DNA of 64,000 nt from Bifidobacterium lemurum. Its GTDB lineage: Bacteria; Actinomycetota; Actinomycetes; Actinomycetales; Bifidobacteriaceae. Location: NCBI RefSeq assembly GCF_014898175.1, contig NZ_CP062948.1:1860001-1924000 (forward strand), read 5' to 3'. This document shows, one piece after another, positions 53,495 to 62,564 of the stretch. The notes under the pieces are model-generated. The model did not search any database, was not told the origin of the DNA, and saw nothing but the letters and a program-made list of their open reading frames with translations. The translations under genes and the position numbers were made by a program. The first letter of the stretch is position 1, and each line of letters begins with the position of its first letter.

Positions 53495-54541
53495 ATGGGG
53501 GTATGCCCACAGAGACGATATGACGATTCCGCGCGCGCGTCCGGTCCGCGTGGCGGTTGTTGCGGCCGTGTCGCTGGTCGGTTGTGGATGAAAACGATGG
53601 CATGGGTTCTTTCCGTCGTGATGCTGGCGGCGCTGGCCGGTTGGGCCGTTCCGGCCGCCTCGGCCGATGAGCCGGCCGCTTCCGCCGAAGTGACGGTTGA
53701 CTTCGACGCCGACGGCGGTTCCGCCGTCGAATCGCAGAGGGTCGCCGCCGGCGGGCTTGTCGCGGCCCCGGACGATCCCACGCGGGACGGCTATGTGTTC
53801 GACGGATGGTGGACGTCCGCCGGCGACGATGGGCGTCTGTGGGATTTCGATGCCGATACCGCATCCGATTCGATGACGTTGACCGCGCGTTGGCTGGAGA
53901 CCGACTTCGTGGTGAACATCGAAGACGGCTGGGTGTGGGTATGGACCGACAATGAGGATGCGCAGGTGATCTGCGCCGGTGACGGTTGTTCCACGCACGA
54001 ATGGTTCGACATCGGAGAGGATGGCATATGGATAGCTCCGACGAACGGCGATGAGCGCACTCTGGTCGTGCGCCGCGGCTCCGGCCCCGAGCACACCTTG
54101 GTCACGTGGACTCCTGCGGATTACGAGGATTGGCTGACGGCCGAGGTGTCGGGAACCTCGGTGGAGTTCTCCGCCGAGTCGGCGGACGGCGAGGCCCCCG
54201 TGGTCTATCGCGTCTACGACGAGACGTTGGGGTTCATCCGTGAATCGGAGGAAACCGGACGTTTCGACGATCTGTATCCCGACAGCTATGTCGGGTACGC
54301 ATACTGGCCCGCGACCGACATCGAGTTGGGTGTGCTTCAGGTCTCCGCCACTTGCGAATTCGAGACCGTGGAGACCTCCCAGTCCGACTCCGACGACGCT
54401 TCCGACGGTACGGCGGCGGACGTCGCCGACGTGGATATCCCCGATGCGGGCGTCATCGCGGTCGCCGTCGCGGGTGCCGTTGTGGCGCTCGGCGTCCTCG
54501 TCGGAGCGGCGTTGGTGGCGCGTCGTCGCCGCAACCGATGA
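53495..54541 (+). CDS. Cell-surface protein with InlB B-type repeat (Flg_new) and C-terminal anchor
   Basis: A 348-residue exported protein. A basic, Cys-Gly-rich n-region (about 30 residues) precedes a signal peptide core (MKTMAWVLSVVMLAALAGWA, cleaved near ASADEP). A Flg_new / InlB-type beta domain (about 65-130: VDFDADGGSAVES, GYVFDGWWT, then LTARW) is followed by an acidic unknown domain. A C-terminal transmembrane helix with a RRRR tail ends the protein. ATG 53495 is preferred over ATG 53588 because the coupled small ORF ends at it. It is likely an adhesin-like or wall-associated protein. Function unknown. Confidence 0.72.
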   Translation: MGVCPQRRYDDSARASGPRGGCCGRVAGRLWMKTMAWVLSVVMLAALAGWAVPAASADEPAASAEVTVDFDADGGSAVESQRVAAGGLVAAPDDPTRDGYVFDGWWTSAGDDGRLWDFDADTASDSMTLTARWLETDFVVNIEDGWVWVWTDNEDAQVICAGDGCSTHEWFDIGEDGIWIAPTNGDERTLVVRRGSGPEHTLVTWTPADYEDWLTAEVSGTSVEFSAESADGEAPVVYRVYDETLGFIRESEETGRFDDLYPDSYVGYAYWPATDIELGVLQVSATCEFETVETSQSDSDDASDGTAADVADVDIPDAGVIAVAVAGAVVALGVLVGAALVARRRRNR

Positions 54542-54672
54542 TGCCGCTGCCATAACGTGCGATATCGCATCGCGAACCAGACCCGCGCCATATGACGCGG
54601 GTCTTTGCATGGGACGGATTTTTCGTGAGGCGGGGAGGCGTTGGCCGGAGCGCGAACACCCGACATGTGAAA

Positions 54673-54688
54673 TCGAACATTTGTTCGA
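54673..54688. promoter_or_regulatory. LexA (SOS) box
   Basis: TCGAACATTTGTTCGA matches the Gram-positive CGAAC-N4-GTTCG consensus exactly. A TAGTAT -10 lies at 54698-54703, so the box covers the -35 region of the Y-family polymerase gene. Confidence 0.9.
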
Positions 54689-54744
54689 TGGGTTGGGTAG
54701 TATGGACGGTGTACCGATGGTCGTGCGGATGATCGGAGGGGAGT

Positions 54745-56475
54745 GTGGAGGAGCGGACGAACACCACAGGCGGAGCGGCTTTGCGCGGGCGGGGAGGGCC
54801 CTGTGGCCGCGTCTATATCGCCGTCGACCTCAAATCCTTCTATGCCTCTGTGGAGTGCCAGGATCTTGGACGTGACCCGCTGACCACGCATCTGGTGGTG
54901 GCGGATCGGGAGCGCACATCGAAAACCATCTGTCTGGCCGTCTCGCCGTCGCTGAAGGAGTATGGTCTGCCGGGACGCGCGCGGCTGTTCGAGGTCGAGC
55001 AGAGGATCCGCGAGGTCAACGCGGAGCGTCGGTTGCGCGCGCCGGGGCGTCACTTTGTGGGCTCGTCCACCGATGCCGGCGAACTGGCCTCACATCCCGA
55101 ACTTGCGGTGGAGTTCATCGCCGCCAAGCCACGTATGGCGCGTTATCTCGACCACAGCGCGCGTATCTACGGTGTGTATCTCAAATACGCGGCGCCCGAA
55201 CATATCCATGTGTATTCGATCGACGAGGTGTTCATCGACGCGACGCCGTATCTACACGCATTGGGGATGACCCCGCATGAGCTGGCCACCGTGATCGTGC
55301 GCGACATCGCCGAAACCACCGGCATCACCGCCACCGCGGGCATCGGCACGAATCTGTACTTGGCGAAGGTCGCCATGGATATCGTGGCCAAGCATGTGGC
55401 GGCCGACGAGCAGGGTGTGCGCGTGGCCGAACTCGACGAGATGTCGTACCGGCGGCTGCTGTGGGAGCACCGCCCGATCACCGACTTTTGGCGGGTTGGG
55501 CGTGGATACGCGAAAAAACTCGCCGCGCACGGACTCGACACCATGGGCGATATCGCACGATGTTCGCTCGGCCGCGCCTCCGACTATCACAACGAGGATC
55601 TGCTGTACCGGCTGTTCGGCGTGAACGCGGAGCTGCTGATCGACCACGCGTGGGGCTGGGAGCCGTGCACGATGGCCGATATCAAGGCATACAAGCCCGA
55701 GGGGCACTCCATCAGCTCCGGACAGGTGCTGCAGGGGCCGGCGGATTTCGATACGGCGCGGCTGATCGTGCGCGAGATGGCCGATGCTGTTTCGTTGGAT
55801 CTGGTTGACAAAGGATTGCTGGCCCGTCATCTGGGATTGATGGTGGGGTACGACATCAGCAGTCTCGATCCGGCCAAAGCCGAATGCGGGCCGGTCAAAC
55901 CGAAAGCGCCGGCCAGCGAATACCGCGGGCCGGTCGCCGTGGACCATTACGGGCGGCGCGTGCCCAAACCGGCGAACAGCTCGTGCGATCTGGGAGAGCA
56001 CACAGCCTCGTCCACGCGCATCCGCGAGGCGATGATGGCGCTCTACGACCGCATCGTCGACCCATCGCTGCTGGTGCGGCGCGTCACCGTGGTGGCCGCC
56101 GGATTGGCGACGCGGGCCGAGGCGGAAGCCGCCGCGGCAAGTTCCTACGAACAGCCGGATCTTTTCGACGCGAGTGATGATACGGCTGTGAATTCCGAAT
56201 ATGGTCGTGCGGTGAGCGGTATGGTATCCGATGGTGTCGCATCGAAGTTTGGTCTGGAGCCGGAGTCAAGTCGGCGTATGGCGCAGGCGGGAAGCGACTC
56301 GTCGCGTCGGATATATGACGCGACCGAGCGCAATGAAGCCGAAGCGGAGGTGCAGCGCGCCATCGTTGATATCACGCACAAATTCGGGCGCGGCTCCGTC
56401 ATCAAAGGCATGAATCTCGAGCCCGGCGCGACCGGGCTGCAACGCAACCGCCAGATAGGAGGCCATGCCGCATGA
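54745..56475 (+). CDS. Y-family DNA polymerase (UmuC/DinB-like), SOS-controlled
   Basis: Translesion polymerase of 576 residues. The metal-binding motifs are IAVDLKSFYASVEC (about 27-40) and the SIDE motif in HIHVYSIDEVFID. Little-finger and helix-hairpin regions follow (GIGTNLYLAKVAMDIVAKH, then FWRVGRGYAKKL). The C-terminal tail is long and low complexity. A LexA box precedes it. Its stop overlaps the next gene by 4 bp (ATGA). The family is that of Gram-positive UmuC-like polymerases with a YolD-like partner. Confidence 0.92.
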   Translation: MEERTNTTGGAALRGRGGPCGRVYIAVDLKSFYASVECQDLGRDPLTTHLVVADRERTSKTICLAVSPSLKEYGLPGRARLFEVEQRIREVNAERRLRAPGRHFVGSSTDAGELASHPELAVEFIAAKPRMARYLDHSARIYGVYLKYAAPEHIHVYSIDEVFIDATPYLHALGMTPHELATVIVRDIAETTGITATAGIGTNLYLAKVAMDIVAKHVAADEQGVRVAELDEMSYRRLLWEHRPITDFWRVGRGYAKKLAAHGLDTMGDIARCSLGRASDYHNEDLLYRLFGVNAELLIDHAWGWEPCTMADIKAYKPEGHSISSGQVLQGPADFDTARLIVREMADAVSLDLVDKGLLARHLGLMVGYDISSLDPAKAECGPVKPKAPASEYRGPVAVDHYGRRVPKPANSSCDLGEHTASSTRIREAMMALYDRIVDPSLLVRRVTVVAAGLATRAEAEAAAASSYEQPDLFDASDDTAVNSEYGRAVSGMVSDGVASKFGLEPESSRRMAQAGSDSSRRIYDATERNEAEAEVQRAIVDITHKFGRGSVIKGMNLEPGATGLQRNRQIGGHAA

Positions 56476-56690
56476 GCTTGAAGGAAACCCACCGCTACGA
56501 CGACATCATCGACCTGCCGCACCACGTTTCGCCGCGCCGTCCGCGGATGCCGCGGCAAAACCGCGCCGCCCAATTCATGCCCTTCGCCGCGCTCGCCGGC
56601 TATGAGGACGTCATCGCCGAAGCCGGCCGCCGCAACGCCGAAGCCGTCGCCCAAGCTGACGCCCCCGCCGACCTCATCGACGGAGCATAA
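56472..56690 (+). CDS. Small YolD-like partner of the Y-family polymerase
   Basis: A 72-residue protein with the conserved block MPRQNRAAQFMPFAALAGYE at about residues 26-45. It resembles YolD-like proteins encoded next to UmuC-type polymerases in Gram-positive bacteria. ATG overlaps the polymerase stop by 4 bp, so both are made from the SOS transcript. Its biochemical role is not established. Confidence 0.75.
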   Translation: MSLKETHRYDDIIDLPHHVSPRRPRMPRQNRAAQFMPFAALAGYEDVIAEAGRRNAEAVAQADAPADLIDGA

Positions 56691-56722
56691 CGGCTTTTGG
56701 CGCGGCAGACGTAAGGGTTGTA

Positions 56723-56795
56723 CGCGAAGTTTTCAAAGTATAGTTGGAAAACTTCGCGTTGGAACCAGAGTTTGCCAACTATACTTCGAAAACTT
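56723..56795. repeat. Intergenic inverted word array D with two competing hairpins
   Basis: CGCGAAGTTTTC (56723-56734) pairs perfectly with GAAAACTTCGCG (56747-56758). The overlapping arm at 56727-56747 (AAGTTTTC, then AGTATAGTTGG) also pairs over 20 of 21 bp with 56775-56795. The two structures exclude each other. The array lies between convergent genes. Confidence 0.85.
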
Positions 56796-56842
56796 TGGCG
56801 ACGGTTTCGCCATTGCCGCGACAAGCTGATTGAGTTGTTTGG

Positions 56843-57277
56843 CTATGCGGCGGTCTCCCATGGGTTGACGAGGGGAACGCCGGTGTGCTGGAAATCCTTG
56901 GTGTTGCGTGTGGCCAAGGTGCAGTCGTTGGCTTGGGCGATGGCGGCGATCTGCGCATCGGCCAAGCCAACGGGGTGTCCGTGCGCATCAAGGTCGGCTC
57001 GGATAAGGGAGCATCGTATGCCGGCGTCGCGGTCAAAAGTCAGAATACGGTTCTCATAGTTTCGCATGGTTCTTTTAATGGTTTCGGCCATGACGGAACG
57101 TCTTGCGCCTTGCGGCATGCGCCATAGTCCGTACATCATTTCCATAATGGTGATGGATGATATGTAGGCCCCATCGTTCTGCTTCAACCAGGCGATCACC
57201 GTTGGGTTGGGGGTTGGCTTGTAGAACTCCGAGATAACGTTCGTGTCGACCAGAATAGGTCGTGATTTGTTGTTCAT
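56843..57277 (-). CDS. PIN-domain toxin (FitB/VapC type)
   Basis: A 144-residue Mg-dependent RNase-type toxin. PIN acidic residues are in LVDTNVISEF, TIMEMMYGL, and the LADAQIAAIA helix. The overall length and NTKDF tail fit FitB. The gene overlaps the antitoxin stop by 4 bp (ATGA), a standard toxin-antitoxin layout. RNA target unknown. Confidence 0.9.
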   Translation of the reverse strand: MNNKSRPILVDTNVISEFYKPTPNPTVIAWLKQNDGAYISSITIMEMMYGLWRMPQGARRSVMAETIKRTMRNYENRILTFDRDAGIRCSLIRADLDAHGHPVGLADAQIAAIAQANDCTLATRNTKDFQHTGVPLVNPWETAA

Positions 57278-57543
57278 TCGAAATCCACCGGTCTTGGTTG
57301 TTCGTTCTTGTCTCGAGGCATGGGTTGGAATTCGTCCTCGTCGATGCCGCCATCAAGTAGTTCAGTGCGGATGCGTTCGAAGAATTCCCAATCCGAAGCC
57401 TTGTGGGCCACCCATGAGGCGGCGAACTCCTCAAGCACGGAGCGCGCCTGCGCCTCGGTGGAACGGCCGTTGGCCTTTGCCGCCTTGGCCAGAGTCTCTT
57501 TAACGTCTTCGGGAAGCTTGCGAATCAACAGTGATGTGGTCAT
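57274..57543 (-). CDS. Ribbon-helix-helix antitoxin (FitA type)
   Basis: An 89-residue antitoxin. The RHH domain (SLLIRKLPEDVKETLAKAA, then SVLEEFAA) is at residues 4-42. The C-terminal arm is acidic and proline-rich, as expected for toxin wrapping. Start ATG 57543 has AAGGAGGGG 5 bases upstream; the frame start at 57570 would disrupt the operator. Confidence 0.9.
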   Translation of the reverse strand: MTTSLLIRKLPEDVKETLAKAAKANGRSTEAQARSVLEEFAASWVAHKASDWEFFERIRTELLDGGIDEDEFQPMPRDKNEQPRPVDFE

Positions 57544-57559
57544 AATGCCCCTCCTTAGG

Positions 57560-57582
57560 TTTGATATCACAATGATATCAAA
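57560..57582. promoter_or_regulatory. Operator of the FitAB-type toxin-antitoxin operon
   Basis: TTTGATATCA and TGATATCAAA form a perfect 10-bp inverted repeat around CAA, directly upstream of the antitoxin ribosome-binding site. It is the expected site for RHH antitoxin autoregulation. Confidence 0.85.
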
Positions 57583-57605
57583 AGGTGGGATTCTTCGACA
57601 TCAAC

Positions 57606-57679
57606 GTCATTCTGAGCGGAGGCGAGGCCGGAGTCGAAGAATCTCGGACTTGAGATGCCTCGACTACGCTCGGCATGAC
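57606..57679. repeat. Dispersed palindromic repeat (REP-like), copy 5
   Basis: GTCATTCTGAGCGGAGG begins at 57606. The inverted arm CTCGACTACGCTCGGCATGAC ends at 57679, written here as CTCGACTACGC then TCGGCATGAC. It lies between the toxin-antitoxin promoter and the purL terminator. Two shorter GGCATGAC words follow. Confidence 0.75.
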
Positions 57680-57756
57680 AGATGTGGCGCACGGCATGAC
57701 AGGTGAGGCGCTTGGCGTGCCGAATGAGCAACGCCGCGATGTGACGGCGCGATATG

Positions 57757-57788
57757 AAAATGTCCGGCATCGTGGGTGATGCCGGACA
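57757..57788 (-). terminator. Rho-independent terminator after purL
   Basis: TGTCCGGCATC and GATGCCGGACA form an 11-bp perfect stem with a 6-nt loop. On the minus strand TTTT follows. It lies 28 bp after the purL stop. Confidence 0.93.
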
Positions 57789-57815
57789 CTTGACATAGGT
57801 GGTTGACGCGACGCG

Positions 57816-60800
57816 TCAGGCGGCGAAATACTCCACGCCGGCCTCGAACAGCGGCTGGTACTTGTTGCCGGGCACGTTCACGTACAGGCCGTTGCCGGAA
57901 CGCTCCGAATGGCCCATCTTGCCGAACACGCGGCCGTCGGGGCTGGTGATGCCCTCGATGGCGAGCAGCGAGCCGTTCGGATTCACGTCGAGATCCATGC
58001 CGGGCACGCCCGCCTCGTCCACGTACTGCGTGGCGATCTGGCCGTTGGCCTTCAGATCGGCAAGCACATCGTCGGAGGCCACGAAACGGCCCTCGCCATG
58101 GGAAATCGCCACCGTGTGCACATCGCCCACAGCGGTTTTCGCCAGCCACGGCGACAGGTTCGACGCCACGCGGGTGCGCACCAGACGGGACTGGTGACGG
58201 CCGATGGTGTTGAACGTCAGCGTCGGGCATTCGTCGGTCATCGGCACGATGTCGCCATACGGCACGAGACCCAGCTTGATCAACGCCTGGAAGCCGTTGC
58301 AGATACCGAGCATCAGACCGTCGCGGTTGCGCAGAAGATCACGCACGGCCTCGGTCACCTCGGGGGCGCGGAAGAACGCGGTGATGAACTTCGCGGAGCC
58401 GTCAGGCTCGTCGCCGCCGGAGAAGCCGCCGGGGATCATGACGATCTGGCTGGAGCGGATCGCCTCGGCCAGCGCATGCGTGGACTCGACGACGTCAGCA
58501 GGGGAGAGGTTGTTGATCACCAGCGTGCTCGCCTCGGCACCCGCGCGCTCGAACGCGGCCGCCGTGTCGTATTCGCAGTTGTTGCCGGGGAACACGGGGA
58601 TGATCACGCGAGGCTTGGCCACGCCCGCCCCCGTGTACACGGTTTTCTTCTCCGCCTCGAACGAGACGGCCTCCACCACGGCGTCCTTGTCCGCGCCATG
58701 CGAACGGTAGGGGAACACGGATTCGATGCCGGACTCCCACGCCTCCTGCACTTGGGCCAGGTCCAGCGTCTCGCCGGCGGCCGCGAACTCGTAGGCCTCG
58801 GTCGTCACGCCGACCTCGCCGATCTCGACGAGATTCGAGGCGGCCGGCACCTTCGCGTCGTCGGCCAGCTCTACGAAGAACGAACCGTACGCCGGGGCGA
58901 ACAGATCATCCACGGTCACGGACGTGACAAGCGCGACGCCGATCTGGTTGCCGAGCGTCATCTTGAACAGCGCCTCGGCCGCGGCGCCATACCCGCAGGT
59001 GGACACGGCCAGCGCGTCGCCGAAGTCGGTGAGCTCCTCGACCACGGAGAACGCCTCGAGCAGACCATCCTTGTCCGGAGTGAGCCCGTCGGCCTGGTAT
59101 CGTGGCGCGATACGCACCACGCGATGGCCGGCACCCTTGAACTCAGGAGAGGTGGCGCGCTTCATATTGCCCACAGCCACGGCGAAGGAGACCAGCGTCG
59201 GCGGCACGTCGAGGTCCTCGAACGAGCCGGACATGGAATCCTTGCCGCCGATCGCGCCCGCGCCGAGGTCGACCTGCGCCATCAGCGCGCCGAGCACGGC
59301 GGCCATCGGCTTGCCCCAACGGGTCGGCTCGTCGCGCAGCTTCTCGAAATACTCCTGGAAGCTCAGGTACGCCTTCTCATGCTCGAAACCGGCCGCGACC
59401 AGCTTGGAGAGCGACTCGACCACCGACAGGTACGCGCCGGTGAACTGGTTCCTCTCCATGATGTACGGGTTGAAGCCCCACGCCATGGCCGAGGCGGTGG
59501 TGGTTTCGCCGAACACCGGCAATTTCGCGACCATGGCCATATTCGGGGTGAGCTGCTTGCGCCCGCCGAAAGGCATAAGCACGGTGCCCGCGCCGATGGT
59601 GGAATCGAAACGCTCGGACAGGCCCTTGTTGGAGGCCACGTTGATGTCGGTGACCATGGCGTTCATGCGCTCGGCCAGCGAGCCGTCGGTCCACGGCGTC
59701 TCATACGTGCCCTGCGCCTCGACGTGCGCGGCCTGCGTCTTCGGCGCGCCGTTGGAGGCGAGGAACTCGCGGGTGAGGTTCACGATCTCGTCGCCGTCCC
59801 ACGTCATCACCATGCGCGGATCCTCGGTGACGGTGCCCACCACCACGGCCTCGAGATTCTCCTCGCGGGCGTAGGCGAGGAACTCGTCCACATCCTCGGC
59901 GGCCACGTCCACGGCCATGCGCTCCTGCGATTCGGAGATCGCCAGTTCGGTGCCGTCCAGACCCTCGTACTTCTTGGGCACGGTGTTCAGGTCGATGGTC
60001 AGGCCATCTGCGATCTCGCCGCATGCCACGGACACGCCGCCCGCGCCGAAGTCGTTGCAGCGCTTGATCAGACGGCAGGCGTCGCCGCGGCGGAACAGAC
60101 GCTGCAGCTTGCGCTCCACGGGCGCGTTGCCCTTCTGCACTTCCGCGCCGTCGAGTTCCAGCGACTCCACGTTATGCGCCTTGGACGAGCCGGTGGCGCC
60201 GCCGATGCCGTCGCGGCCGGTGCGTCCGCCCAGCAGGATGAGCTTGTCGCCGGGGGCCGGGGTTTCGCGGCGCACATGGTCGGCCGGGGTGGCGGCCACG
60301 ACCGCGCCCACCTCCATACGCTTGGCCACATAGCCCGGATGGTAGATCTCGTCGACCTGACCGGTCGCCAGACCGATCTGGTTGCCGTAGGAGCTGTAGC
60401 CCGCGGCCGCGGTGGTGACGAGCTTGCGCTGGGGGAGCTTGCCCTTAAGGGTTTCGCCCACCGGCACGGTCGGGTCGCCGGCGCTGGTCACGCGCATCGC
60501 CTGATACACGTAGGAGCGGCCCGACAGGGGGTCGCGGATGCAGCCGCCGATGCAGGTGGCTGCGCCGCCGAAGGGTTCGATTTCGGTGGGATGGTTGTGG
60601 GTTTCGTTCTTGAAGAGGAACAGCCAGTCCTCATCCTCGCCGTTGACGTCCACCCTCACCTTGACGGTGCAGGCGTTGATCTCCTCGGATTCGTCGAGGT
60701 TGGTCAGAATGCCGTGCTTCTTAAGCCATTTGGCGCCGATGGTGCCCATATCCATCAGACACACGGGTTTGCCGTCGCGGCCCAGCTCGTGGCGCATGGC

Positions 60801-61553
60801 CAGATATTTCTCGAACGCGGCCTTGACGGCGGGTTCGTCGATTTCGATGTCGGTCAGCTCGGTGCCGAAGGTGGTGTGGCGGCAGTGGTCGGACCAGTAG
60901 GTGTCGATCACCTTGATCTCGGTGATCGTGGGGTCGCGCCGCTGTTCGGTGAAGTAGCGCTGGCAGAACTTGAGGTCGGCCAGATCCATCGCCAGACCGC
61001 GCGAGGCGATGAACTGGGCGGCTGCGGCCTCGTCCATCTCGCGGAAGCCCGCGATGGTCTCCACCTTGGACGGCGTGGGCACGGCGGTGCGCAGCGTCTC
61101 CTTGGTTTCGAGCCCGGCCTCGCGCGCTTCGACCGGGTTGATCACGTAGCGCTTGATGGCGGCCACATCCTCGTCGGTCAGGTTCGCGCCGGCCAGCGCA
61201 TACACTTTGGCGGAACGCACGGTGGGGCGTTCGCCCTGCGAGATGAGCTGGATGCATTCGGAGGCGGAGTCGGCGCGCTGGTCGAACTGGCCGGGCAGGA
61301 ACTCCGTGGCGAACACCTTGGCATCGCCGAAGTCCGGCATGTCGGTCGAGGCGTTGTCCACCGGAGGCTCGCTGAACACGACCGGCACGGTCTGCTCGAA
61401 CAGTTCGGCGGAGATGCCCTCCACATCGTAACGGTTGACGATGCGCACGCCTTCAAGCGCCTCGATGCCGAGAATCGTCTTCAATTCGGTGCCGAGCTGC
61501 TGCGCTTCGACGTCAAAGCCCGGCTTCTTCTCCACATATACGCGATAGACCAC
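57816..61553 (-). CDS. purL: Phosphoribosylformylglycinamidine synthase, long form (synthase + glutaminase)
   Basis: Converts FGAR to FGAM using glutamine and ATP. It has 1245 residues. The synthase half (SDHCRHTTFG, NETHNHPTEIEPFGGAATCIGG) precedes a second ATP-grasp-like repeat. A C-terminal class-I glutaminase domain follows, with nucleophile cysteine in LGICNGFQ. This single polypeptide replaces PurL, PurQ and PurS. GTG 61553 is the best start: AGGAG lies 7 bases upstream, and the usual sequence VYRVYVEKKPGFD begins there. The TTG start at 61610 lacks a ribosome-binding site. It follows purC. Confidence 0.95.
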   Translation of the reverse strand: MVYRVYVEKKPGFDVEAQQLGTELKTILGIEALEGVRIVNRYDVEGISAELFEQTVPVVFSEPPVDNASTDMPDFGDAKVFATEFLPGQFDQRADSASECIQLISQGERPTVRSAKVYALAGANLTDEDVAAIKRYVINPVEAREAGLETKETLRTAVPTPSKVETIAGFREMDEAAAAQFIASRGLAMDLADLKFCQRYFTEQRRDPTITEIKVIDTYWSDHCRHTTFGTELTDIEIDEPAVKAAFEKYLAMRHELGRDGKPVCLMDMGTIGAKWLKKHGILTNLDESEEINACTVKVRVDVNGEDEDWLFLFKNETHNHPTEIEPFGGAATCIGGCIRDPLSGRSYVYQAMRVTSAGDPTVPVGETLKGKLPQRKLVTTAAAGYSSYGNQIGLATGQVDEIYHPGYVAKRMEVGAVVAATPADHVRRETPAPGDKLILLGGRTGRDGIGGATGSSKAHNVESLELDGAEVQKGNAPVERKLQRLFRRGDACRLIKRCNDFGAGGVSVACGEIADGLTIDLNTVPKKYEGLDGTELAISESQERMAVDVAAEDVDEFLAYAREENLEAVVVGTVTEDPRMVMTWDGDEIVNLTREFLASNGAPKTQAAHVEAQGTYETPWTDGSLAERMNAMVTDINVASNKGLSERFDSTIGAGTVLMPFGGRKQLTPNMAMVAKLPVFGETTTASAMAWGFNPYIMERNQFTGAYLSVVESLSKLVAAGFEHEKAYLSFQEYFEKLRDEPTRWGKPMAAVLGALMAQVDLGAGAIGGKDSMSGSFEDLDVPPTLVSFAVAVGNMKRATSPEFKGAGHRVVRIAPRYQADGLTPDKDGLLEAFSVVEELTDFGDALAVSTCGYGAAAEALFKMTLGNQIGVALVTSVTVDDLFAPAYGSFFVELADDAKVPAASNLVEIGEVGVTTEAYEFAAAGETLDLAQVQEAWESGIESVFPYRSHGADKDAVVEAVSFEAEKKTVYTGAGVAKPRVIIPVFPGNNCEYDTAAAFERAGAEASTLVINNLSPADVVESTHALAEAIRSSQIVMIPGGFSGGDEPDGSAKFITAFFRAPEVTEAVRDLLRNRDGLMLGICNGFQALIKLGLVPYGDIVPMTDECPTLTFNTIGRHQSRLVRTRVASNLSPWLAKTAVGDVHTVAISHGEGRFVASDDVLADLKANGQIATQYVDEAGVPGMDLDVNPNGSLLAIEGITSPDGRVFGKMGHSERSGNGLYVNVPGNKYQPLFEAGVEYFAA

Positions 61554-61616
61554 TGATTGCTCCTGTAGTTCCAAGTGAGTGGTGGTGTTGTGTTTTATGA
61601 TCTCCCGCAAGGGGAG

Positions 61617-61649
61617 GAAAAGCCCGCATCCGATTTTCGGGTGCGGGCT
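61617..61649 (-). terminator. Hairpin with T-tract between purC and purL
   Basis: AGCCCGCA pairs with TGCGGGCT, and CCG with CGG inside, with one mismatch. On the minus strand TTTT follows. It could reduce readthrough from purC into purL. A promoter for purL would then be needed in the 105-bp gap. Confidence 0.75.
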
Positions 61650-61658
61650 GGGTACGGA

Positions 61659-62411
61659 TCAGTCGTCGACTGCGATGCCTTCGGATTCGGCCAGGGACTT
61701 GAGACGGCCGTAGATCTCCTCGTAGGCGGGGATGATGTTGCCCAGGTCGCGGCGGAACAGATCCTTGTCGAGATGCTCGATCTTGCCGGACTCGTCCTTG
61801 GTGTCCCACAGGCGGCAGGTGTCGGGGGTGATCTCGTCGGCGAGCAGAATCGCGCCGTCGGAGGTCTTGCCTTCCTCGATCTTGAAGTCCACGAGCTTGA
61901 CGTCGATCTTCGAGAAGATGTCGAGCAGGGCGGCGTTCACGGCGCGCGCCTGCTTGGAGATTTCGGCCATCTCCTCCTCGGAGGCCAGACCCAGCGCCAC
62001 CACGCCGTCCTCGGTGATGAACGGGTCTCCCAGCGCGTCTGACTTCACGCAGAATTCGAGGATCGGCTTCTTGAGCGGGGTGCCCTCCTCAACGCCGTAA
62101 CGCTTGGCGAAGGAGCCGGCGGCCGTGTTGCGCATGATGATCTCAAGCGGGAACATGTCCATCTTCCGCACCAGCTGCTCGGTGTCGGAGAGTTTCTCGA
62201 CGAAGTGGGAGTCCACGCCGCGGGCCTTGAGCAGGTCGAAGATCACGGAGGTGATGTGGTTGTTCAGGCTGCCCTTGCCTTCGATCTGGGCCTTCTTCTC
62301 GCCGTTTCCGGCGGTGGCCTGGTTCATGTAGTCGACCCACAGAATGTCCGGGTCGTCCGTCGCGTACAGTTTCTTGGCCTTGCCCTCGTAGAGCTTCTCC
62401 AACTTCTCCAT
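61659..62411 (-). CDS. purC: Phosphoribosylaminoimidazole-succinocarboxamide synthase
   Basis: Makes SAICAR from CAIR, aspartate and ATP. It has 250 residues. The N-terminus [19 protein letters not shown] is the family signature, followed by [19 protein letters not shown] and [26 protein letters not shown] precedes the ATG. It is divergent from zwf across 153 bp. purL lies downstream after a hairpin. Confidence 0.97.
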   Translation of the reverse strand: MEKLEKLYEGKAKKLYATDDPDILWVDYMNQATAGNGEKKAQIEGKGSLNNHITSVIFDLLKARGVDSHFVEKLSDTEQLVRKMDMFPLEIIMRNTAAGSFAKRYGVEEGTPLKKPILEFCVKSDALGDPFITEDGVVALGLASEEEMAEISKQARAVNAALLDIFSKIDVKLVDFKIEEGKTSDGAILLADEITPDTCRLWDTKDESGKIEHLDKDLFRRDLGNIIPAYEEIYGRLKSLAESEGIAVDD

Positions 62412-62564
62412 GATCCGCCTTCCTGATGCGTCAAATAGGAGTGGAAATACGGTGAACTAACGGAGAACAGGTTAGCAAGCGCCGGCTACATTGATGATGC
62501 GATGAACGGCAACATCGTGCAACGATTAGGCTGTGGGATGATTGCGGCGGTTTAGACTGGATTC

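Noticed and set aside
57909..61556. A 1215-codon open frame antisense to purL
   Set aside because: It lies wholly opposite a conserved enzyme, has Arg/Gly/His-rich composition typical of GC-rich antisense frames, and has no recognisable motif.
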